Below are positions 52,773 to 61,431 of a DNA stretch of 64,000 bases, piece by piece; the first letter of the stretch is position 1, and each line of letters begins with the position of its first letter. The position numbers and the translations under genes were made by a program. The notes under the pieces were generated by a model. It was given only the letters and a program-made list of their open reading frames with translations, had not been told where the DNA came from and made no database searches. Source of the DNA: Thiodiazotropha sp040506195 (GTDB lineage Bacteria > Pseudomonadota > Gammaproteobacteria > Chromatiales > Chromatiaceae); the NCBI GenBank assembly GCA_040506195.1, contig JBEVXH010000001.1, forward strand, positions 124,001 through 188,000. The letters are read 5' to 3'.

Positions 52773-53943
52773 CCGGACTGTTTGCCTGTTCGCACTGCTC
52801 TGCGTGCTTGGCCGGGAATCATCGGCTGCCGAAACTGATATATTCGAAGGCATGTTCCAAGTCCATGGTTTTTTAACCCAAGCCTATGTCAAGACAACGG
52901 AAAATCAATTTTTCGGTGACAGTCAAGACGGTAGTTTCGATTTTCGCGAATTGGGTATCAACGCATCCTATCGAATGTCACCAAAGATACTGCTGGCAGC
53001 TCAGATACTCTCCCGTAAAGCCGGTGAAATGTATGACGGCTCTCTCGACTTGGACTATGCGCATTTCGATTACACCCTGCATATGAACGAAGATAATCGT
53101 ATCGGTTTTGTACTCGGCCGCAGTAAAAATACCTTCGGATTCTATAACGACACTCGTGATGTGGCTGCAACCCGTCCAGGTATATTTATGCCCCAGGCCA
53201 TATACTGGGACCGGGTACGAAACATGGTACTCTCAAGTGACGGAGGACAGCTGTACGGCGAAACCCAATCAGAGACCCACCTTTTTCAGTTGAGGCTGAT
53301 AGGTGGCACAACTCCCATCGATGAAAATGTCGAGAACACCTATCTCAACCCGATCCTGAACCCGAAAATGGACAATGACGGCATCACACTCGGAGGGAGA
53401 TTGCTTTACGAATGGGATGGGGGGCGCTTCAGGCTGGCTTTTAGCGCTGCTTCATTGACGCTGGATGCAAAGACGGACCTGTTCCCACCCGGTGAGATCA
53501 AGATCGATTATCGGGTATTATCCGCGCAATACAATAACGGCCCATGGAGTCTCACCATGGAATACATGGAAGAACCGATTGATTATAAGGATTTCAACGG
53601 CCTGCTGGACGTGGCTGATACAACCGTGGATGGCTATTATTTTCAAGGCAACTATCGTCTTAGTGCAGATTGGGAGCTTTTTGCCCGCTATGAGGAGAGC
53701 CACTATAACAAACACGATAAAGAGGGTAAGAATAGCAGCGCCATACTTGGCCCTCCGGAGCATACCTTTTTCAGTGAATTATGGACACTGGGGATACTCT
53801 GGGAACCTACTGAACAGTTGATGCTGCGCGCAGAGTTCAGTCAGGTCGAGGGCGCGATCTTCCTTTCCAACCTGGAAAATACACCCGGCACCACTGAACG
53901 GGACTGGAATCTCTTTTCCTTGCTTGCCTCATATAGTTTTTGA
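52738..53943 (+). CDS. Outer-membrane beta-barrel protein (porin-like)
   Basis: From the ATG at 52738 (GAAGGA eight bases before it) the protein has 401 residues. It has a signal peptide (VCLFALLCVLGRESSAAE), then many alternating-residue strands such as FQVHGFLTQAYVKT, RELGINASYRMSPKILLAAQ, ITLGGRLLYEWDGGRFRLAF and the final LFSLLASYSF with terminal Phe, as in outer-membrane barrels. No specific porin family is recognised. It overlaps the PstS-like gene by 35 bases, and the GGDEF-EAL gene starts nine bases after it, so the three form one operon. Confidence 0.82.
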   Translation: MSMYGRSELKSSRTVCLFALLCVLGRESSAAETDIFEGMFQVHGFLTQAYVKTTENQFFGDSQDGSFDFRELGINASYRMSPKILLAAQILSRKAGEMYDGSLDLDYAHFDYTLHMNEDNRIGFVLGRSKNTFGFYNDTRDVAATRPGIFMPQAIYWDRVRNMVLSSDGGQLYGETQSETHLFQLRLIGGTTPIDENVENTYLNPILNPKMDNDGITLGGRLLYEWDGGRFRLAFSAASLTLDAKTDLFPPGEIKIDYRVLSAQYNNGPWSLTMEYMEEPIDYKDFNGLLDVADTTVDGYYFQGNYRLSADWELFARYEESHYNKHDKEGKNSSAILGPPEHTFFSELWTLGILWEPTEQLMLRAEFSQVEGAIFLSNLENTPGTTERDWNLFSLLASYSF

Positions 53944-53952
53944 ACAGTCACC

Positions 53953-56871
53953 ATGGATTCAGTCAAGGACAAGCCTGAACAGGATCACGGTAACGCACAA
54001 TCCAACAAGGGTTTATTTCTCAGCCTTAAATGGAAAGTGGTACTACTGTTCAGTCTGGTTTTGTTTATCATCAATGCCGGCCTGGCCGGCATGGGCTATC
54101 TGCAACAACGCAAGTTATTCGATACCTATCAAGCACAGATACTTGACCAACATCACCGACAGGTCAGGTCACTTCTGGAATCCAGCATTTATAGACTGGA
54201 GCAGATAGCTTTGATGATTCCCGCGTTGTCTGAAGCCGTGACACCTTCTAAAAAGTCAGCCTTAACGGAGAAACTGGAAAGATTTTTCAGGCACAGCGAG
54301 ACGACACTGCAAATTGACTGGGGGCTTGAAGAGGCAGCCTATTACAGTAGTGACAACAAACTGCAATTCAACTGGCAGACCGGTGCACTTGATGACTCAT
54401 TTTTAAAGCTGGTCAAATCAGTCAATCGCCTTGAAATACCTTTCAACACTATTTACTGCGATATCCGTTGCAGTCAATATGTTGCCGTACCTCTGTTGGA
54501 CAGGGGCCAGCATGCGGGCGTATTGCTGGTAGGACAATCATTGGCTGAGCTGATTATAGATTTCAATGAACTTGCCAAAGCTGACGTGGCCATCGTAAGC
54601 CGCCCAAAACAACATGAACAGCTGCAAGGCAGAAATCGCTACCTGACCAATTGGCAGCGTTACATAATCGCATCAAGCAATTTAGACCGTTTGATACCCC
54701 TTTTGCAGTCTACTGCCGGCGCAATCGAAATGGAAAAACTGTTACATAGCAGATACACAACGATTTCGAATGGAGATCATTATGCATTAAGTCTGATTCC
54801 CGTGAGCAGTGACATATCCGTATTTTCGACTGATTTCATAATAGCCAGTAACATCACCCCCGTTGTCAAACAAATCCAGCAGGCGACCACACAATCAGTG
54901 ATTATCGGCATAATCGGCTTCTCGGTATCCGAACTGCTATTGGCGCTGTTCCTTTGGCAACCCATGAAACGGCTTTTGATGATTTCTGACAGTCTGCCTC
55001 TGCTGGCCAAAAATACATTTCGTGAAGTAAGAGAGAAACTCTCCGTCAAGCATCCGGATCGATATAGGGACGAGATTGACATTGCCGGCGAATCAGCCAT
55101 CCAACTGACGTACACTCTGGAAAGACTTCATAATGAGATCAAAACCAACACTGACAACCTTATAAAACGCGGCGAAGAGCTAGCGGTAGAACGTGACTTT
55201 CTCAATACCATAATGAACAGCGCTCAGGCGATTATCCTGACACAGAACTGCAATGGCGCCATACTCACTATCAATACCGAAGGGGGAGACTTCATCGGGA
55301 TCAGGAATTATGAGCGCGGTACCCGCCATTTCTGTGATCTCTTTATGAATGTTGAGGATATTAAAGAGATGAAACATGTTATGTTACGACTGCGTGACGG
55401 CATGATCAGCTCATATCAACACGATGCGGGTTCTCTGTCTGCAGATGGCCGAAACAGAACCATTTCCTGGGTTCACTCTCCATTGGCGGGTATAAACGAT
55501 GACAATGAACCCGTAATACTCTCAGTGGGGCTTGACATTACAGACCGAGAGGTTGCCGAACAGCGGCTTGCTTGGATGGCCTGCCATGATCCCTTGACCG
55601 AACTCTATAATCGGCGCAACTTTCAGGTCGAATTCGATAAAATACTGACTCTTGCGGAACGTTATCACCATAGTACGGCATTGATCTTTTTCGATCTTGA
55701 CCAATTCAAATACATAAATGACACAAGTGGTCACCAGGCCGGCGACGCCCTATTGCAGATCGTTGCCAAAAAGCTGCGGGAAATTACACGCAGTACCGAA
55801 CTGCTCGCTCGCCTGGGTGGAGATGAATTCGCCATAGTAATACCTGAAACCGATATACCGGGTGCAACACAATTCGCTGACAAGCTGTTGTCTGAGCTGA
55901 AGCAGATCACGATACCGCTGAAAGGCCATAGTCATCGTATATCGGCAAGCATCGGCATCGTCACCTATCCAGAACATGGCAGCAATTCCGATCAGTTATT
56001 GTCAAACGCCGACCTTGCTATGTATCAAGCAAAGGAATCTGGCAGAGATCAATGGCATACCTTCTCCAGCCAAGACCAAACTCACGAGAAGATGAAAGCG
56101 CGTGTAACCTGGAAAGACAAGATTGAGCAAGCCTTGGCTAAAGACAACTTTATTCTGTTTTTCCAGCCCATCATGGAAATTGCAAATGGCACTATCTCTC
56201 ACTACGAAGTTCTGATCAGAATGATCGAGAGTGATGGCGCTCTTGCACTACCAAGTGAGTTTATCCCAGTCGCTGAGCGGACAGGACTGATTCACCAAAT
56301 CAACCATTATGTTTTACGCACATCGATTCAACGATTGTCCAGCCTGAACAAGGCAAGCCACGACATCACTCTCTCGATCAATCTTTCCGGGCGTGTTATT
56401 GATGATCCAGAACTACTCACTCAACTGACACATCTTCTCAACTCCAGCGGCATCAATCCGGAACGACTGGTTTTTGAGCTGACGGAGACAGCGGCACTCG
56501 CCGATGTCAACGCGGCGATCGATCTAATGAGTGAACTTCAGGGGCTTGGCTGCCGCTTTGCCCTGGATGACTTCGGAGTCGGATTCTCATCATTTTACTA
56601 TCTCAGAGAACTCCCGTTGGATATAGTCAAGATCGATGGTTCATTCATTAAGAACCTGACCACGAGCACCAAGGATCAGGTTTTCGTCAAGGCTCTAACT
56701 GAAATGGCGAGCGCACTCGGAAAGGATACAGTCGCTGAATTCGTTGAGGATGAGGCAACGCTTAAACTATTGACAGAGCTTGGTGTCGCTTATGCCCAAG
56801 GATATTACATTGGCAGGCCATCCCCGGAAATTCCTGTCAATACCACACTGCCTTCATCGATATCTATATGA
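53953..56871 (+). CDS. Membrane-bound GGDEF-EAL protein with sensor region
   Basis: A 972-residue inner-membrane protein. A membrane helix (about 28-50) and another (about 313-337) enclose a periplasmic sensor region of about 260 residues. A HAMP-like linker, a PAS domain (about 410-540), a GGDEF domain with intact GGDEF (622-626) and an EAL domain with Glu752 (YEVLIRM), LSINLSGRVI, ALDDFGVGF and KIDGSFIK follow. Both catalytic domains look complete, so net activity cannot be predicted. The inhibitory RxxD site reads RSTE, so product inhibition may be absent. It is the last gene of the operon with the PstS-like and barrel proteins, which may supply its signal (inference). Confidence 0.92.
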   Translation: MDSVKDKPEQDHGNAQSNKGLFLSLKWKVVLLFSLVLFIINAGLAGMGYLQQRKLFDTYQAQILDQHHRQVRSLLESSIYRLEQIALMIPALSEAVTPSKKSALTEKLERFFRHSETTLQIDWGLEEAAYYSSDNKLQFNWQTGALDDSFLKLVKSVNRLEIPFNTIYCDIRCSQYVAVPLLDRGQHAGVLLVGQSLAELIIDFNELAKADVAIVSRPKQHEQLQGRNRYLTNWQRYIIASSNLDRLIPLLQSTAGAIEMEKLLHSRYTTISNGDHYALSLIPVSSDISVFSTDFIIASNITPVVKQIQQATTQSVIIGIIGFSVSELLLALFLWQPMKRLLMISDSLPLLAKNTFREVREKLSVKHPDRYRDEIDIAGESAIQLTYTLERLHNEIKTNTDNLIKRGEELAVERDFLNTIMNSAQAIILTQNCNGAILTINTEGGDFIGIRNYERGTRHFCDLFMNVEDIKEMKHVMLRLRDGMISSYQHDAGSLSADGRNRTISWVHSPLAGINDDNEPVILSVGLDITDREVAEQRLAWMACHDPLTELYNRRNFQVEFDKILTLAERYHHSTALIFFDLDQFKYINDTSGHQAGDALLQIVAKKLREITRSTELLARLGGDEFAIVIPETDIPGATQFADKLLSELKQITIPLKGHSHRISASIGIVTYPEHGSNSDQLLSNADLAMYQAKESGRDQWHTFSSQDQTHEKMKARVTWKDKIEQALAKDNFILFFQPIMEIANGTISHYEVLIRMIESDGALALPSEFIPVAERTGLIHQINHYVLRTSIQRLSSLNKASHDITLSINLSGRVIDDPELLTQLTHLLNSSGINPERLVFELTETAALADVNAAIDLMSELQGLGCRFALDDFGVGFSSFYYLRELPLDIVKIDGSFIKNLTTSTKDQVFVKALTEMASALGKDTVAEFVEDEATLKLLTELGVAYAQGYYIGRPSPEIPVNTTLPSSISI

Positions 56872-57027
56872 TCCAATCCCTTTGGCTCCCCTGAATCTTT
56901 TGTGTTTTGAAAAAACATCCGGCATGTTGATAAATAATGGCTTGATGCCTAGAGTGTTTCACTCATTCCCATAAAACGTTCATAATCCCCATATCAGAGA
57001 ACCGAGCACACAGGATAATTGATCAAC

Positions 57028-57720
57028 GTGGTTAGAAAGCAGATAGCCATCATTGAGGATGAACAGGTTATTAGGGAAAACTATATTGACTACCTAAGCC
57101 GGCAGGGTTATTCGGCAACTGGTTATGCCACGCGTCAGGAGGCTCTGACAGCGTTCAACAAACGCTTGCCAGACCTTGTCATCCTCGATATCGGGCTAGC
57201 GGATGACATTGATGGAGGATTCGAGCTATGTCGCGAGCTGCGCAACCGGTCTAATACCCTGCCTATCATCTTTCTGACTGCACGCGACAGCGATTTCGAC
57301 AGCGTTTCAGGCCTCAGACTCGGCGCTGACGACTATCTCACTAAAGATATCAGTCTTCCTCATCTGATTGCCCGGATAGGCGCACTGTTCCGTCGTATCG
57401 ACGCCATGCAACAAGAACAACCGGGTGAATCTCAGCTGCTTCGGGGTGATCTGCAACTTGATCGTGACCGGCTCACAGCACACTGGAAACAGATTCCTGT
57501 CAACCTCACAGTCACCGAATTCTGGATGCTGCATGCCCTGGTCCGTCATCCCGGTCACGTTCGAAGCCGGGATCAATTGATGGAGGAGGCCCATATCTAT
57601 GTTGACAGTGCCAGTATCACAACCCATATCAAGCGTATTCGGCGAAAATTCCAGCTGGCGGACAGTGATTTCAGCTTTATTGAATCGGTCTATGGTGCTG
57701 GCTACCGCTGGACACAATAG
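57028..57720 (+). CDS. pdsR: PdsR, response regulator of the dedicated sortase system
   Basis: An OmpR-type regulator. The receiver domain has IAIIEDEQVIRENY and the phospho-acceptor Asp in LVILDIGLADD (about residue 54), with a conserved Lys in LTKDISLP. The output is a winged helix with VTEFWMLHALVRHPG and SITTHIKRIRRKFQ, ending in YGAGYRW. The start is uncertain: GTG at 57028 with AGGA 12 bases upstream, or TTG at 57019 with very short spacing. It precedes pdsS by 88 bases. The pair fits the regulator and kinase that accompany class GN sortases, so it should control the sortase operon on the other strand (inference). Confidence 0.85.
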   Translation: MVRKQIAIIEDEQVIRENYIDYLSRQGYSATGYATRQEALTAFNKRLPDLVILDIGLADDIDGGFELCRELRNRSNTLPIIFLTARDSDFDSVSGLRLGADDYLTKDISLPHLIARIGALFRRIDAMQQEQPGESQLLRGDLQLDRDRLTAHWKQIPVNLTVTEFWMLHALVRHPGHVRSRDQLMEEAHIYVDSASITTHIKRIRRKFQLADSDFSFIESVYGAGYRWTQ

Positions 57721-57808
57721 CGCCACCGCAAAGCCGGCGTCGATATCGATCTGTCGAACGCAACGAGAAAAAGCAATCGGTTCACCGTGACACCAGTATG
57801 GTATCCAA

Positions 57809-59878
57809 ATGCCTCAAAAGATCAATCTGCCTTTCACCCAAACACTACGATTCAAACTTCTGCTTGCATCATTCAGTCTGATTCTGATTCCTTGGGCAGG
57901 CTACCACTATTTGTCAGAGATGGAGGCATCGCTTCGCCAGGCACAAGAGGCCTTACTACTTAACAGGGCTGAGATTGTAGCCAATATGCTTGCAACAAAC
58001 AGCAACAACTGGCTGGCTGGCACGACCTCGGAAAAGGTGGTGCATAATAAATCCCTCTATGTCCATCCGCTCGCCAACTCCCCAGACCTTGATGGCTATG
58101 ATGAAGATTGGCTTAGCCTGAAATCTCAATCCCGCATGTTCAGGGCCAGTGCAACAACCCCTGATGCAGTCAGTTTTGAGTGGCTTGCAGGATTTCAAGG
58201 CGAATATATTTTTCTGATGATAGAAGTCCGGGATCAGACCCTGATCTATCCTCAGTCGGAGCGGATCCTGAGTGTCGGTGATCACCTGATACTCGCGCTC
58301 CCTGGTCCCTCAGGAAAGAGCAGACAATACCGCCTTGGCACCCCGGCTCCAGGCTGGGTCAACGTGGTTGAGTACGAAAACAACCGCCAGCAGACTGCCA
58401 TTCGGGGTGAATGGCAGGAAACTGCCCATGGTTACCGGGTTGAACTGCAGATACCCCGTTCGATGACTGACGGACATCTCTCCCTGGCAGTCATCGACAT
58501 CGATACACCCCAAGCAAAACCCGTTGGGATCGCCTCCACTTCAGGCTGGAACAGCAACCAAAATCTCTCCCGGCTGGTCATGCCTACCATTCAGGTAGAC
58601 AGGCTTCTATATGGTCTGGAAGAGAAAAATCACCGTTACACGATTCTCAACAGACAGCGTCAGGTTATAGGACGGTATGGATCGATTCAAACGGTCATTA
58701 AAATGAACCACACCCTGTTAAGTCGTCTGATCTCGTTACTCTCGCCCTCTGCGGAAGAGACAGGGTTAGACGCCAGGGAGGGTATGGGAAAACTGGACGG
58801 CCCGGAGATTCGTCGGTCACTCTCAGGTGAAGGGGCGATCTATCGATACAACATCACCGGTTCGAAGTCAATGATCCTCTCAGCTGCACATCCGATTGAG
58901 ATTGATCAAAATACTGTTGGCTCAGTGGTTGTTGAACATAGTACTCAAATGATACTGCTGTTACAACAGAGTGCACTCGAGCGACTGTTTCTCATAAGCC
59001 TGATACTTTTCATCATCACAGGAGGAACACTGCTATTATTCGCCTCCTCCCTGACTCGCCGCATCACCCGACTCAGCCATAAATACAACCGGGCTGTCAG
59101 TCCCGACGGCCGGATCATAGAAGAGGTCCAATCAGGCAAAAACAAGGATGAACTGGGTGAACTTGATCGAAGTTTCAGTGCAGTTCTAAAGCGTTCAGTC
59201 GCATATACAGGCTATCTTGAGTCCATGGCAGCAAGGCTTACCCATGAATTCCGCACCCCATTGACTATGATTCAGGGCTCTTTGGAGAACCTTCAACATG
59301 ATAACGATTCTTTCCAGAAATCACCCTATATCGAACGAGCGCTTGATGGTACGCGAAGACTCAATTTAATACTCACACGCATACGCGAGGCCACTCGACT
59401 AGAACAATCACTACAGAACAGTGAAAAAGAAAAAGTCGATATCACTGGCTTTTGTAAATCCCTGTGTGACGGCTACGCTATCACCTACCAGCATGTTGAT
59501 TTTGAGTGCCGCGTACCGGCCTATCCCATTTGGATCCGAATATCTCCAGACCTGATCAGTCAGGCAGTGGATAAACTGATCAGCAATGCAATCGATTTCC
59601 ACCAACCGAATACAGCCATACAGATTATACTGGACGACATGAACAGCAAAGCGCTCGACATTAAGATCAGGAATCTCGGTCCACAGCTGGCCGAAAGTGA
59701 TATGCCCAAACTATTTCACAACATGGAATCAAGAAGAAAAGGCGACGACAACCAGATCCATCTCGGTATAGGGCTTTATCTAGTACGCTTGATAGCCGAG
59801 TTTCACCAAGGAGATGCATGGATGAACAACGAATCTGACGGCGTCTGTTTTGCAATCACCCTTCCATATACGGTTTAG
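57809..59878 (+). CDS. pdsS: PdsS, histidine kinase of the dedicated sortase system
   Basis: A 689-residue membrane kinase. The first membrane helix (about 12-30) and a second (about 393-417) enclose a long periplasmic region with a CBM9-like part (LDGYDEDWLSLKSQ; beta strands such as GYRVELQIPRSM). Then come HAMP, the phospho-acceptor His479 in RLTHEFRTPLTM, an N box (VDKLISNAIDF) and a G box LGIGLYLVRLIAEFH. In the first G box Asp is replaced by Asn (IRNLGPQ), a variation found in some active kinases. The periplasmic fold suggests sensing of a glycan-like ligand (inference). It is paired with pdsR; both match the family associated with marine sortases. Confidence 0.87.
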   Translation: MPQKINLPFTQTLRFKLLLASFSLILIPWAGYHYLSEMEASLRQAQEALLLNRAEIVANMLATNSNNWLAGTTSEKVVHNKSLYVHPLANSPDLDGYDEDWLSLKSQSRMFRASATTPDAVSFEWLAGFQGEYIFLMIEVRDQTLIYPQSERILSVGDHLILALPGPSGKSRQYRLGTPAPGWVNVVEYENNRQQTAIRGEWQETAHGYRVELQIPRSMTDGHLSLAVIDIDTPQAKPVGIASTSGWNSNQNLSRLVMPTIQVDRLLYGLEEKNHRYTILNRQRQVIGRYGSIQTVIKMNHTLLSRLISLLSPSAEETGLDAREGMGKLDGPEIRRSLSGEGAIYRYNITGSKSMILSAAHPIEIDQNTVGSVVVEHSTQMILLLQQSALERLFLISLILFIITGGTLLLFASSLTRRITRLSHKYNRAVSPDGRIIEEVQSGKNKDELGELDRSFSAVLKRSVAYTGYLESMAARLTHEFRTPLTMIQGSLENLQHDNDSFQKSPYIERALDGTRRLNLILTRIREATRLEQSLQNSEKEKVDITGFCKSLCDGYAITYQHVDFECRVPAYPIWIRISPDLISQAVDKLISNAIDFHQPNTAIQIILDDMNSKALDIKIRNLGPQLAESDMPKLFHNMESRRKGDDNQIHLGIGLYLVRLIAEFHQGDAWMNNESDGVCFAITLPYTV

Positions 59879-59991
59879 TGCGCCGATTGCAGTCGAGACG
59901 GTGGAATTGTCGGCAAGAACGCATGCACTGAACAGATGTCAAAAGTATTGTAAATTCCGGTATCTCTATCATCCTGTCAGGCCCTAATACT

Positions 59992-60234
59992 ATGAATATC
60001 CAGCTGATCACAGATTTCTTTATGTGGTGCACACTCATCAATGGCGGTCTGATGATTCTGTGGGCACTGTTTATTCTTTTCGCACCTGAGCTGGTTTACA
60101 AAACGCAGAGTCGCTGGATTGCTATCTCCAGAGCGAATTTTGATCTGCTGGTCTATCTTTTCCTGGGTATTTTCAAGCTCTTCTTTATTTTCTTTAACCT
60201 GATTCCATTCCTTGCACTGCTGATCATCGGTTGA
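59992..60234 (+). CDS. Small membrane protein, DUF6868-like
   Basis: An 80-residue protein with two long hydrophobic segments: FMWCTLINGGLMILWALFIL (about 10-29) and LLVYLFLGIFKLFFIFFNLI (about 52-71), then a short tail. The pattern with PELVYKTQSRWIAISRANFD between the helices matches a family I know only as a domain of unknown function (DUF6868). It lies 113 bases after pdsS on the same strand. Function unknown. Confidence 0.75.
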   Translation: MNIQLITDFFMWCTLINGGLMILWALFILFAPELVYKTQSRWIAISRANFDLLVYLFLGIFKLFFIFFNLIPFLALLIIG

Positions 60235-60620
60235 TCCTGGCCGTCGAGCGCTGTGAACAGAGATGCCAGGTTTACCAAATACGCCTTGAAAAACGAGTAT
60301 GTTCATTCAGCCTGCCGCCGGTACGTCGATGTGTTTTACCAGAAAATCGGTGAATGTGGCCGCTGCCATCGGCCGGCCGATTCACCTGCGCAGGTGTTGC
60401 GTGAACTTGGTCACCGGGTTCCAGATGATGTCAGACAACAGAGAACACCCCAGGCTCCATCAAGGCGTACCGCTCATAGGCGGTGGCTGGGATAGACTGC
60501 TTGCCATCTCAACATTCAATGATTCCAACCTTCAACGGGCTTCGCAAATTAAACCCGGTAATTTCGATGCGAGGCCCATGATTAGTTGATGTTTGAAATG
60601 CAGTCAACGCACCACATCAC
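60235..60620. other. Non-coding region with a possible coding relic
   Basis: About 390 bases without an intact gene, and together with the next 200 bases the longest gap of the window. On the minus strand (about 60300-60450), codons read as LLSDIIWNPVTKFTQHLRR, stop, IGRPMAAATFTDFLVKHID, stop, which looks like a short piece of a decayed gene interrupted by an in-frame stop. Plus-strand frames in the same area have unusual composition and no ribosome sites. No family is recognised. Confidence 0.3.
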
Positions 60621-60647
60621 AAAAAATGCAACCCGATATCTCGGGTT
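60621..60647 (-). terminator. Terminator at the end of the isc operon
   Basis: A 7-bp stem AACCCGA (60630-60636) / TCGGGTT (60641-60647) with a four-base loop. On the minus strand, a run of six T (complement of 60621-60626) follows after three bases. It lies about 170 bases past the iscX stop. On the plus strand it is followed by ATTTTA, so it may work in both directions. Confidence 0.7.
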
Positions 60648-60816
60648 ATTTTACATTCAAAAAACCAACTATTTTCATCGACCTTTATAAGCCACTGATA
60701 CTTAGTTATTACTAGAATATGGCATATTTATTGTGTGAATTAAAGAACAGCCTGGATGTTGAACGTGTGTAGTGATGAGAAAGGTAAATCGACAATGATA
60801 TGGCGGTTCGATACTT

Positions 60817-61020
60817 TCACTCCCGTTCCTCTATCCAGGCAGCCTGTATCGCTTCCAGGACCCTTTCTCCAGAATGGTGGGGATCGTCATCAAAATCGTC
60901 GAGGGCAACCACCCAATCACGTAGATCGACGAAATTGAGAAAGCGCGGATCAACATCAGGCTGCTTCTCGTCCAGTTCTATAGCGATATCCAGACTATCG
61001 GTCCACTTTAAACCCATCAT
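60817..61020 (-). CDS. iscX: IscX, small acidic Fe-S assembly protein
   Basis: A 67-residue acidic protein of the IscX family, which binds IscS and iron and tunes the rate of cluster assembly. LKWTDSLDIAIELDEKQPDV, NFVDLRDWVVALDDFDDD and the C-terminal LEAIQAAWIEE are typical. Two adjacent ATG codons are possible; the second (61015-61017) has better spacing to AGGAG. It is the last gene of the isc operon and is separated from fdx by 64 bases that hold a long inverted repeat. Confidence 0.95.
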   Translation of the reverse strand: MMGLKWTDSLDIAIELDEKQPDVDPRFLNFVDLRDWVVALDDFDDDPHHSGERVLEAIQAAWIEERE

Positions 61021-61032
61021 GCTCTCCTATAC

Positions 61033-61088
61033 TTAATCCGAATATTCCGCACGGTCGCTGTTAAATTTAGATGGAATATTCGGGTTAA
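61033..61088 (-). promoter_or_regulatory. Long intercistronic inverted repeat between fdx and iscX
   Basis: TTAATCCGAATATTCC (61033-61048) pairs with GGAATATTCGGGTTAA (61073-61088), with one G-T wobble pair and a 24-base loop. The right arm includes the fdx stop codon. In RNA, this gives a stable hairpin between the two coding regions, which could protect or process the transcript or lower iscX expression (inference). Confidence 0.7.
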
Positions 61089-61423
61089 TGATTCTCTGCA
61101 ACCATATTGATGGTGTATTTGGGTATCTCTATCACCAGATCCTCATCACCGACTACCGCCTGACAACTGAGACGTGACTCAGGCTCAAGACCCCATGCCT
61201 TATCGAGCATATCTTCCTCTGTCTCTTCCGCTTCTTCAAGGGAATCGAAGCCCTCTCGAATGATGACGTGGCAAGTGGTGCAGGCGCAGGATTTCTCACA
61301 GGCATGCTCGATCTCTATACCGTTCTGTAGGGCTGCATCACAAATCGTGGTGCCAGGCTCCGCTTCGATAACCATGCCTTCAGGGCAGATCTCTTCATGA
61401 GGTAAAAATATAATACGTGTCAT
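61085..61423 (-). CDS. fdx: ISC-type 2Fe-2S ferredoxin
   Basis: An adrenodoxin-type ferredoxin of 112 residues that supplies electrons for cluster assembly on IscU. It has the cluster-binding cysteines in HACEKSCACTTCHV (Cys-x5-Cys-x2-Cys) and the fourth in ESRLSCQAVV. GMVIEAEPGTTICDAAL near the N-terminus is typical for the Isc type. It starts eight bases after the hscA stop, in the usual hscB-hscA-fdx-iscX order. Confidence 0.97.
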   Translation of the reverse strand: MTRIIFLPHEEICPEGMVIEAEPGTTICDAALQNGIEIEHACEKSCACTTCHVIIREGFDSLEEAEETEEDMLDKAWGLEPESRLSCQAVVGDEDLVIEIPKYTINMVAENH

Positions 61424-61431
61424 ACCGCCGC

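Noticed and set aside
60253..60589. Two overlapping plus-strand frames (60253-60495 and 60299-60589)
   Set aside because: No ribosome sites, unusual composition (many Arg, Cys, Pro) and no recognised domain; the area is better described as a possible relic.
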